NCBI GenBank assembly: GCA_031285625.1
Contig: JAITVV010000093.1
Location: 124,001-188,000, forward strand
Direction of reading: 5' to 3'
Length of the DNA: 64,000 nt
Origin: Prevotella sp.
GTDB lineage: Bacteria; Bacteroidota; Bacteroidia; Bacteroidales; Dysgonomonadaceae
The notes below the pieces were generated by a model. That model searched no databases, was not told the DNA's origin, and saw nothing but the letters and a program-made list of their open reading frames with translations. The position numbers and the translations under genes are program-made. Below, one piece after another: positions 25,950 through 33,717 of the stretch (position 1 is the stretch's first letter; each line of letters opens with the position of its first letter).

Positions 25950-27209
25950 ATGTATAAAATCTATTTAAAGCAAGCTGTAAAAATGCTGAAACAAAATAAG
26001 TTTATCAGTATTGTTACCATCACTGGTACAGCTTTGGCTATTATGATGATTATGGTCATTGTTGTCACCGACGCTATCAAGAATGTTGATATTGCTCCCG
26101 AAATAAACAGGAATAATACTTTTTATGTAAAACGTTATACAAAAAAGCATAAAGATGAGTCGAAACGCGGTATGTGGCAAAGTACTCCAGATTATAACCT
26201 ATATAAAAATTATTTGTCCGGATTCAAAACACCGGAATATACTACTGCCGTAGATAAAGCCTGGAGTGGCAACAGATATATGATTAAAAAAGATAATGCA
26301 GATGAGCGTTTCCTTGCCGAAATAAGGATGGTTGATGCTGCTTACTGGAAAGTTATGTCTTTCTCCTTTGTTGAAGGCAAAGCATTTACTGAAGAAGACT
26401 TTGCATCAGGCATACGAAATGTCGTTATCTCCGAAAACCTGGCAAAGAAAGTATTTGGTAATAAGGAAGCTCTGGGTAAAAGTATGGAGTTAGACTTTAA
26501 TACATACAAGGTGGTTGGCATTGTAAAAAATGTATCTCAAACTTTCACCTACGGATATGGAGAGGCGTACATACCTTATACATCAAAGAACGGGTATGAA
26601 AACCGGAGTTATCATATATTATATCTACTGAAGGACAAGAAAGACATAGTGTCCCTGATAGAAGAAATCGAAATAGGACAACGTAAATTTGACAGTGCTG
26701 ACAGTGAATGGAATATAACCTTTCACGGGCCCAACAGCCACAGACAGACTTTGATGAATGAAACCCGGGATATGAAGCCTGACGAAAAGACTACGAACAG
26801 GAAGATGATATTTATTTTTTGTGTTTTGCTCCTTATCCCTGCGGTCAACCTGTCCAGCTTCAGTATGTCACAGATAAAAAGACGGATAGAAGAAATCGGT
26901 GTGAGGAAAGCTTTTGGAGCTAAAAAGTATATTATCCTCATTCAGATTTTATTCGAAAACCTTATTACCACTTGTGTCGGTGGAATTATCGGGCTGGTAC
27001 TATCCTATTTTATAGTCCTATGGCTCAAAGAATGGCTTCTTGACATTGGGACTGAAAGCACCATACCGATACATGCCTTGATGTCATTCCCGGTGTTATT
27101 AGGTGTATTTGCAGCTTGCTTTATTCTCAATCTCCTGTCGGCGGGAATACCTGCATATAGGGCATCTAAAGCGAACATAGTTGATTCTATTAATAAGAAA
27201 AACATGTAA
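25950..27209 (+). CDS. FtsX/MacB-like ABC permease, type A, pair 3
   Basis: A 419-residue type A permease (MYKIYLKQAVKMLKQNKFIS) nearly parallel to the gene at 23418, with EEIGVRKAFGAKK as coupling motif. Differences cluster in the periplasmic domain, which suggests divergence in substrate or partner contacts after duplication. Confidence 0.93.
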   Translation: MYKIYLKQAVKMLKQNKFISIVTITGTALAIMMIMVIVVTDAIKNVDIAPEINRNNTFYVKRYTKKHKDESKRGMWQSTPDYNLYKNYLSGFKTPEYTTAVDKAWSGNRYMIKKDNADERFLAEIRMVDAAYWKVMSFSFVEGKAFTEEDFASGIRNVVISENLAKKVFGNKEALGKSMELDFNTYKVVGIVKNVSQTFTYGYGEAYIPYTSKNGYENRSYHILYLLKDKKDIVSLIEEIEIGQRKFDSADSEWNITFHGPNSHRQTLMNETRDMKPDEKTTNRKMIFIFCVLLLIPAVNLSSFSMSQIKRRIEEIGVRKAFGAKKYIILIQILFENLITTCVGGIIGLVLSYFIVLWLKEWLLDIGTESTIPIHALMSFPVLLGVFAACFILNLLSAGIPAYRASKANIVDSINKKNM

Positions 27210-27213
27210 TACC

Positions 27214-28470
27214 ATGATACGACAGATCTTTAAAATAATATGGACAGAGCGAAGAATCAATATCTGGATATTATTTGAGCTTATATTAGTTTTTTGCATT
27301 CTTTGGTTTTGTGTAGATTATATCTATTTCTTTACAAAACGGTATCTGGAACCTACAGGCTATAATATCGAGCATGTTTATAGTGTCAATTTGGGAATAA
27401 AGGAAGAGGGAAATGTAATAATAAATAATGGCAGTGATGCACAAAAAGATTCTTTGCTAAATACTGTATGGACAATCATGGATCGTATAAAGACATATCC
27501 GGATGTTAAATATGCAAGCTTAGCATTTGATGCAATTCCTTATTCCGGAAATTATAGAAATAATTCTTTTACAATAGATTCCGTAGCGGAGTATATACAA
27601 ATCAAAACAGTTGCTCCTGATTTTTTTTATGTTTTCGATATTAATATACTGCAAGGGAACATACCTGAGTGGAACAATCCTGATGATATAGTCATTAGTG
27701 GCACCCGTGATAATATGTTTCTGAAGAAAGATGTCAGACAAATAAAAACGCTTGACTTTGAAGGAGAAAAGAAGAAAGTGATTGGAGCGGTAGAATCTTC
27801 AAAAAGAAGTGAGTTTAATAATAGTGACCCTATAATTTACATACTATTACCCAGAAATAATGTTGAGGCCATCAATATGGAAGGTTATTCCCAAATATGT
27901 GTACGGGTAAAGGCTGAAGCAGACAAAAATTTTATTGAGAGGTTTACGAAGGATATGCAAAATCAAATAGCAGTAGACCCCTATTTCTTATCATCCGTAA
28001 CCTCCATTGACGACATAAGAAAAGATTATATAAAATGGACTGGTTATGATAGCAATTTTAAAAGTATTTTTTCTATATCGGCATTCCTGTTGATTAATAT
28101 TTTTCTGGCGGTAGTTGGTACTTTCTGGTTTCGTACACAAACACGCCGCAGCGAAATAGGATTGCGTATAGCATTAGGCTCGTCACGGGTGAATGTTCAG
28201 ACAATATTCATTATCGAAACCATATTGCTGATATTCTTTGCCAGCATTATAGCCACAATAATCAGTGTAAATGTAGCTCTGGCGGATGTTCTTAAAGATA
28301 TAGGAATTCCGGTAGTAGAAAGAGGCGAAGATGAAATACGGCTTGGTCAGTATCTCATTAATTATTGCATTACATTTTTCATATTGGTTACTATTTCAAT
28401 AATCGCAGTGTGGTATCCATCACGCAAAGCATCCAATATACAGCCGGCTGAAGCATTAAAAGACGAATAA
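27214..28470 (+). CDS. FtsX/MacB-like ABC permease, type B, pair 3
   Basis: A 418-residue type B permease. The frame is open from 27181, inside the upstream gene, but the ATG at 27214 gives the type B start MIRQIFKIIWTERRINIWIL and lies 4 bases after the upstream stop. Coupling motif RRSEIGLRIALGSSRV is present. The TolC-like gene follows 13 bases later. Confidence 0.93.
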   Translation: MIRQIFKIIWTERRINIWILFELILVFCILWFCVDYIYFFTKRYLEPTGYNIEHVYSVNLGIKEEGNVIINNGSDAQKDSLLNTVWTIMDRIKTYPDVKYASLAFDAIPYSGNYRNNSFTIDSVAEYIQIKTVAPDFFYVFDINILQGNIPEWNNPDDIVISGTRDNMFLKKDVRQIKTLDFEGEKKKVIGAVESSKRSEFNNSDPIIYILLPRNNVEAINMEGYSQICVRVKAEADKNFIERFTKDMQNQIAVDPYFLSSVTSIDDIRKDYIKWTGYDSNFKSIFSISAFLLINIFLAVVGTFWFRTQTRRSEIGLRIALGSSRVNVQTIFIIETILLIFFASIIATIISVNVALADVLKDIGIPVVERGEDEIRLGQYLINYCITFFILVTISIIAVWYPSRKASNIQPAEALKDE

Positions 28471-28483
28471 AAAACTAAATGAT

Positions 28484-29965
28484 ATGAAAAAGATCCTAAC
28501 AACAATAATACTATCTATTTGTTTGTCTACTAGCTATGCACAAGACACAATTATAGTAAGCCTGAGCGACGCTATTCAACGCAGTGCTTCAATTTCAGTA
28601 GATGCTGTTGTTGCCCGTAATGAATATAAATCAAGTTACTGGGGGTATAAGACATATAAGGCTGAATTGTTGCCTGAGGTAACATTAAACACGACCCTAC
28701 CCTATTATTCCAAATCTTACAATTCTTTTCAAAATTCCGATGGATCTTATACTTTTGTCAGTAATGACTATAGTAAGATAGATGCAGGAATATCCATATC
28801 ACAGAATATACCATTAACTGGTGGTATCCTATCTGTAGAAAGCAGTTTTCAACGGCTACAGCAATATGGAGATAATGGTTCTACTCGTTATATGTCGATA
28901 CCGGGCTCTATCACACTCACCCAACCAATCTTCGGGTTTAACCGTGTAAAATGGTTACAGAAGATAGAACCTGTCAAATTTCAGGAAGCAAAACAGCAGG
29001 TGATTGCTAATATGGAAGAAGTATCGAATACAGCTATACAATATTATTTTAATTTATTGTTAGGGCAAATTAATATGGAAATAGCACAGCAAAATCTCAA
29101 AAATTCAGAAAAGCTATATACAATCGCCGAAGCTAAACGTAAAATTGGACAAATATCCGAGAATGATCTGCTTCAATTGAAGATTTCTCTTCTTAAAGCA
29201 GAATCATACCTTACTGATGCACAATCATCTTTAAACTCACGGATGTTTCAGTTGCGCTCATTTCTTGGTTATGGAGAAGATATTATTTTAAAACCATTTA
29301 TACCTGAAACATTATCGCAAAATATACCGACACTATCATACCCTCAGGTAATAGGTCTTGCTCGTGAAAATAATCCATTTACTCAGAATATCCAGAAAAG
29401 AATGCTCGAAGCCTCACGTGATGTAAGCCAGGCAAAAGCAGACAGATGGAATGCTGAACTTTTCGTTTCATTCGGTATGTCAGGACAAGAAGATACTTTT
29501 TCCAAAGCATTTAATTCCAATAATTTAAGAAGTAATCAGATTGTGCAGATTGGAGTAAAAATTCCAATACTCGACTGGGGTAAGAGCAAGGGTAAGGTTA
29601 AAATAGCAGAAGCAAACAGAGAGGTTGAGAATTCAAAGATAGAAAAAGAACAGATGGATTTTAATCAAAATATCTATCTCCGTGTGCAGAACTTCAACAA
29701 CCAGTCTAAACAGTTGGAATTGGCTAAAGAAACCGATATTATAGCTCAGCAAAGATACAATACTTCTATTGAAGCCTTTGTTTTAGGTAAAATAGATGTA
29801 TTAAACCTGAATGACTCTCAAACCTCGAAAGATGAAGCCAGACGCAATTATATTGAACAAATGTATTTACTTTGGTCTTATTACTATCAGATACGAAGTC
29901 TGACTCTTTATGATTTCATAAATAATAAAGAAATCTCAGTTAATTACGAAAATATTGTTGATTGA
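28484..29965 (+). CDS. TolC family outer membrane efflux channel
   Basis: A 493-residue exported protein with a signal peptide (about 1-19, ending SYAQ) and two OEP repeats of long helical hairpins. NTAIQYYFNLLLGQINMEIAQQNL and IDVLNLNDSQTSKDEARRNY are typical of the TolC coiled barrel. It should complete the tripartite export system formed by the adaptor at 18751 and the ABC components between. It is probably the last structural gene of the sigma-54-driven unit. Confidence 0.94.
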   Translation: MKKILTTIILSICLSTSYAQDTIIVSLSDAIQRSASISVDAVVARNEYKSSYWGYKTYKAELLPEVTLNTTLPYYSKSYNSFQNSDGSYTFVSNDYSKIDAGISISQNIPLTGGILSVESSFQRLQQYGDNGSTRYMSIPGSITLTQPIFGFNRVKWLQKIEPVKFQEAKQQVIANMEEVSNTAIQYYFNLLLGQINMEIAQQNLKNSEKLYTIAEAKRKIGQISENDLLQLKISLLKAESYLTDAQSSLNSRMFQLRSFLGYGEDIILKPFIPETLSQNIPTLSYPQVIGLARENNPFTQNIQKRMLEASRDVSQAKADRWNAELFVSFGMSGQEDTFSKAFNSNNLRSNQIVQIGVKIPILDWGKSKGKVKIAEANREVENSKIEKEQMDFNQNIYLRVQNFNNQSKQLELAKETDIIAQQRYNTSIEAFVLGKIDVLNLNDSQTSKDEARRNYIEQMYLLWSYYYQIRSLTLYDFINNKEISVNYENIVD

Positions 29966-30115
29966 GGATTAGACTTTGTTAAGGAACTACAATTATGATA
30001 ACATATTGGTAGCAAAAGAACAGGAAAATCACTACTTTTAAGGTCTCAGGTCCATTTATTGTTGTTTGATAATAACGATATACTTACTGTTACTTATTAT
30101 TAAAAAAGAAAATGT
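29966..30115. repeat. Intergenic segment with copy of a short repeated tract
   Basis: The 150-base gap before the regulator contains AAGGTCTCAGGTCCATTTATTG (near 30040) and, further on, ATACTTACTGTTACTTATTA (near 30080). A similar pair of tracts occurs at about 7470-7555, and weaker versions start at about 8216 and 57713. No clean promoter box is seen here. It may be a degenerate dispersed repeat. Confidence 0.4.
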
Positions 30116-31468
30116 ATGATACTCATTTGCGACGATGATGCCGCCATACGGTCTTCACTAAGTCTGGTACTAAAGCGTGCAGGATACGAAACAGCCAGTG
30201 TTTCCACACCACTTGAAGCGATCAATTTTATAAAAAATATATCACCAGATCTTATTCTCATGGATATGAATTATACCAAAGGGACAAGTGGAGAGGAAGG
30301 GCTTACATTATTGCGACAAGTAAAGATATACCGTCCTGAGGTACCTGTAATTCTCATAACGGCATGGGGCTCTATCAATCTGGCTGTGAGAGGCATTCAG
30401 GCTGGAGCTTTCGATTTTATAACAAAGCCTTGGAGCAATATGGCTCTAATAAATACGATACAAACTGCTTTAGAGCTTAAAGAAGATAGAGGTACCGAAA
30501 CTGAGCAAACTAAAAATACTGATTTTCACTATGATAAAATAATCGGCAAATCACCTTTATTACAAAATGTTTTCAATACAATATCCCGCATAGCTAAAAC
30601 GAATGCATCAGTATTAATTACAGGCGAAAGTGGTACTGGAAAAGAGTTAATCGCAGAGGCGGTACATGAAAACAGTAATCGAAAGAAAGCACCTTTTGTA
30701 AAAGTGAATCTAGGTGGCATATCACAGTCATTGTTCGAAAGCGAAATGTTCGGACACAAGAAAGGAGCATTCACAGACGCACACTACGACCGGATAGGTC
30801 GCTTCGAATTAGCAAATAAAGGAAGTATCTTTCTGGATGAGATTGGAGAACTGGATGCAGCCTGTCAGGTAAAGCTATTAAGAGTATTGCAAGACAAAAC
30901 ATTTGAATCATTAGGGGACAGCAAACAAAAACAAGTCGATATACGGGTTATTAGTGCTACCAACAGAAGTCTTGCTGAAATGGTATCAAAAGGATCTTTT
31001 CGTGAAGACTTATTTTACCGTATCAACCTTATTACAATACGTGTGCCGGCTCTGCGCGAACGAATTGATGATATACCTTTACTAGTAAACCATTTTGCAA
31101 AAAAACAAGCCGAGATAAATGGTTTGAATAATATTGAATTTACATCCGAAGCACTTGCCTTCTTGAAAAGACTGCCTTATCCGGGAAATATCAGAGAACT
31201 AAAGAATTTGGTAGACAGAGTTATTTTAGTATCCGGAAAAGAACTGATAACAGATGTAGATTTTAAAGATCAATATACAGAAATACCAAATTCTTCTATA
31301 CCTTTATCTGACTCTATCTATCCATTAGATGAACTTGAAAGAAATATGATCGTAAAAGCAATGGAGTTATATGGGGGAAACCTGTCAAAAGTAGCAACGG
31401 CGCTTGGCGTTAGCAGGCAAGCCTTATACAGACGACTTGAGAAATATGGTATGAGTACAAACGAATGA
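30116..31468 (+). CDS. Sigma-54-dependent response regulator (NtrC/AtoC family)
   Basis: A 450-residue transcription activator. The receiver domain (1-120) has acidic CDDD (6-8), the phospho-acceptor Asp50 in LILMDM, Thr82 and Lys104. The AAA+ domain has Walker A GESGTGKE (about 165), the sigma-54 contact loop as GAFTDA, Walker B IFLDEIGEL and an arginine-finger region. The last 45 residues form a Fis-type helix-turn-helix (SKVATALGVSRQALYRRLEKY). GAFTDA differs from the usual GAFTGA, though I recall similar variants in Bacteroidetes. It is followed after 4 bases by its kinase. It probably activates the promoter at 18704 by binding the palindrome at 18643. Confidence 0.95.
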   Translation: MILICDDDAAIRSSLSLVLKRAGYETASVSTPLEAINFIKNISPDLILMDMNYTKGTSGEEGLTLLRQVKIYRPEVPVILITAWGSINLAVRGIQAGAFDFITKPWSNMALINTIQTALELKEDRGTETEQTKNTDFHYDKIIGKSPLLQNVFNTISRIAKTNASVLITGESGTGKELIAEAVHENSNRKKAPFVKVNLGGISQSLFESEMFGHKKGAFTDAHYDRIGRFELANKGSIFLDEIGELDAACQVKLLRVLQDKTFESLGDSKQKQVDIRVISATNRSLAEMVSKGSFREDLFYRINLITIRVPALRERIDDIPLLVNHFAKKQAEINGLNNIEFTSEALAFLKRLPYPGNIRELKNLVDRVILVSGKELITDVDFKDQYTEIPNSSIPLSDSIYPLDELERNMIVKAMELYGGNLSKVATALGVSRQALYRRLEKYGMSTNE

Positions 31469-31472
31469 AACA

Positions 31473-32771
31473 ATGAAATCAAAAATTCTTTTTTGGATAT
31501 TGGCCATTCTTGTATTTGGCTCCTTATTATTTATCGGATTGCTATATCTTAAAACAGATATATACAAATTCATATTAATTGAGGGAATAGCTATCCTCGC
31601 AATACTTCTGTTTATAATATTATATTACAGACTAATAAAGCCATATCAAATAATATCTGATGGTATGGAACTATTAAAAGAGCAAGATTTCTCCACCCGC
31701 CTGCGCCCTATATCTAATAGTGAAGCCAATAAGTTAATAGAGATCTTTAATAGAATGATGGATCAGCTAAAAGATGAACGGTTGCAAGTGAGGGAAAAAA
31801 ATCATTTTTTAGATTTACTTATTCAGGCTTCTCCGCAAGGGGTGATCATTCTTGATTTCGATGATAAGATATCCGAAATTAATACTTCCGGATTACGATT
31901 ATTAAATATATCAAATATTGATACTGTAAAGGGTAAAAGTATTTCCGAAACAGATATTACAATCAAAGATCAATTAAGCAAGTTGGAATACAATGAAGAT
32001 ATAGTATTACGTAGCTCTGGCATTACAATGTATAAATGCACTCGCTCATCTTTTATAGACAGGGGATTTGCCCATCCATTTATCTTAATCGAAGAGTTGA
32101 CGCATGAGTTATTAAAAATAGAAAAAAAATCATATGAGAATATTATACGTATGATGGCTCATGAAGTAAATAATTCTGTAGGAGCAGTTAGCTCTACATT
32201 AAATGTTATATCTGACATCTTAAATCAAGACGAGCAAAATGATTTGATAGATGTGCTACCAGCAGTAAACGCATCTTTTGACAGATGCAAGCATCTTGGA
32301 CAGTTTATTAGCAATTTTGCGGAAGTTGTTAAAATCCCTGAACCATCCCTATCTGCCGTTAGTATAAATGAATTAGCGCGCTCTGTGGAATCCCTAACCA
32401 GAATCGAGTGTCAACGCAGAAATATCGATCTATCTCTATATCTAACATCGGAGAAAGATACAGTATATATCGACAGTATACAATTTGAGCAAGTCTTGGT
32501 AAACATTGTGAAGAACGCATATGAAGCCATAGACTCAATTGGTCATATAGAGATCATAACAATCTCTGATCCTCTCTCCATTATTATAAAAAATAATGGC
32601 CCTGCTATCCCGAAGGAAGTAAAGCAGAAATTATTCACTCCATTTTTCACCACCAAATCATCAGGACAAGGAATCGGACTAATGTTTGTTCGTGAGGTGT
32701 TATTAAATCATAATTGTAAATTCGATCTGAAATCAGATGATAAATGGACTAAATTCGAGATATTCTTCTAA
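31473..32771 (+). CDS. Sensor histidine kinase partner of the NtrC-type regulator
   Basis: A 432-residue membrane kinase. Two N-terminal helices (about 6-27 and 33-52) leave almost no periplasmic loop, so sensing is probably within the membrane or cytoplasm. A HAMP-like segment (about 53-105), a PAS-like segment (about 112-215), then the H-box MMAHEVNN with His230. The ATPase domain has N-box LVNIVKNAYEAI and G-box TTKSSGQGIGLMF. It lies 4 bases downstream of the response regulator. The signal is unknown, but an envelope-stress or antimicrobial signal would suit the neighbouring transporter. Confidence 0.94.
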   Translation: MKSKILFWILAILVFGSLLFIGLLYLKTDIYKFILIEGIAILAILLFIILYYRLIKPYQIISDGMELLKEQDFSTRLRPISNSEANKLIEIFNRMMDQLKDERLQVREKNHFLDLLIQASPQGVIILDFDDKISEINTSGLRLLNISNIDTVKGKSISETDITIKDQLSKLEYNEDIVLRSSGITMYKCTRSSFIDRGFAHPFILIEELTHELLKIEKKSYENIIRMMAHEVNNSVGAVSSTLNVISDILNQDEQNDLIDVLPAVNASFDRCKHLGQFISNFAEVVKIPEPSLSAVSINELARSVESLTRIECQRRNIDLSLYLTSEKDTVYIDSIQFEQVLVNIVKNAYEAIDSIGHIEIITISDPLSIIIKNNGPAIPKEVKQKLFTPFFTTKSSGQGIGLMFVREVLLNHNCKFDLKSDDKWTKFEIFF

Positions 32772-32803
32772 GTTAAATTTACTAGTAAATAATTACATTT
32801 CTC

Positions 32804-32827
32804 TTTTTTATCGAATGTTCGAAAAAA
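32804..32827. terminator. T-run/A-run palindrome before the EPS promoter
   Basis: Six T, then TCGAA-TG-TTCGA, then an A-run: an AT-rich hairpin 33 bases after the kinase stop codon and directly before the EPS -7 box. It could end kinase transcription or act as an operator over the -33 region. Low certainty. Confidence 0.35.
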
Positions 32828-32832
32828 TAAAT

Positions 32833-32840
32833 TAACTTTG
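32833..32840 (+). promoter_or_regulatory. -7 promoter box of the exopolysaccharide operon
   Basis: TAACTTTG followed by CAGC is a good Bacteroidetes -7 box, 39 bases before the wza-like ATG at 32880. It overlaps the open frame extending back to 32838, so that extension is unlikely to be translated. Confidence 0.6.
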
Positions 32841-32879
32841 CAGCAATTTTTTATTAATAAATTATATTCATTTGATTTG

Positions 32880-33710
32880 ATGGAGACAAAAAGGAATAAG
32901 CTCAGGATCCTTAACACACTTATAATCTTATCCTTAACTATTGCTTTCGGTTCTTGTAATGGTTATAAACAACTACCTTATTTAAAAAATGCAGAAAATC
33001 TGTCACCAGAGATATTGGCAAGTATGTCTTCTGTACATGAGCCAGTTATCATGCCTAACGATATAATTAGCATCACTGTTAATTCAACTGTACCTGGAGC
33101 TGCTAATGATTTTAATTTACCTATGGTACCCAATAATTTAAGTAATGCTCTACAGACGACAGTAACATCATCAGCAACTACAGGTAGTCTTCAGAATTAT
33201 TTAATAGATAAAGAGGGGAAAATAAATTTCCCAGTATTAGGTGAACTGAAACTGGGGGGCATGTCTGCTAAAGAAGCACAGAATCACATTACATCTCTCA
33301 TATATCCCCGCTATATTGCTGAAAAGCCCATAGTAAATGTAAGATTTATAAATTTTGGAGTTTCTGTTTTAGGGGAAGTAGCAAGACCGGGAATATACAA
33401 TTCTGCTAACGGACAAATGACAATTTTAGATGCTCTTGCTGCAGCCGGTGATATGACTATATATGGAAAGAGAGACAATGTTCTGCTTGTAAGGGTTCTT
33501 GAAAATGGAGAAATTGCAATGCACAGGATAGATATGCAAGATAAGAACCTCGTCTTAAATAAAGACATTTTCTACCTACAGCAAAATGATAAACTCTATG
33601 TGGAGCCAAACAAAGCAAAAGGTAATAATTCTAATTTTGGTACTTTACAGACAATCGGTTTATCCGCTCTGTCAATTGTTATATCAGTAATAGCCATCAT
33701 AACTCGTTAA
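32880..33710 (+). CDS. Wza-like polysaccharide export lipoprotein
   Basis: A 276-residue outer-membrane export protein. The N-terminus has a lipoprotein signal ending FGSC (Cys about residue 27). A poly-export domain follows (VIMPNDIISITVNS), then SLBB-type beta-grasp repeats (LGEVARPGIYNSANG), and a C-terminal membrane helix (LSALSIVISVIAII) that is common in Bacteroidetes versions. It should form the outer-membrane exit for the polysaccharide assembled by the genes downstream. The ATG at 32880 is chosen because it gives a proper lipoprotein signal and lies behind the -7 box. The wzc-like gene follows after 7 bases. Confidence 0.94.
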   Translation: METKRNKLRILNTLIILSLTIAFGSCNGYKQLPYLKNAENLSPEILASMSSVHEPVIMPNDIISITVNSTVPGAANDFNLPMVPNNLSNALQTTVTSSATTGSLQNYLIDKEGKINFPVLGELKLGGMSAKEAQNHITSLIYPRYIAEKPIVNVRFINFGVSVLGEVARPGIYNSANGQMTILDALAAAGDMTIYGKRDNVLLVRVLENGEIAMHRIDMQDKNLVLNKDIFYLQQNDKLYVEPNKAKGNNSNFGTLQTIGLSALSIVISVIAIITR

Positions 33711-33717
33711 ACTTAAA

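Noticed and set aside
32838-32879. N-terminal extension of the wza-like frame
   Set aside because: It overlaps the -7 box and would bury the lipoprotein signal, which begins properly at 32880.
32772-32880. UpxY/UpxZ antitermination genes or an invertible promoter at the head of the EPS cluster
   Set aside because: Typical of Bacteroides capsule loci, but no such genes and no pair of inverted recombination sites are visible; the operon begins directly with wza.
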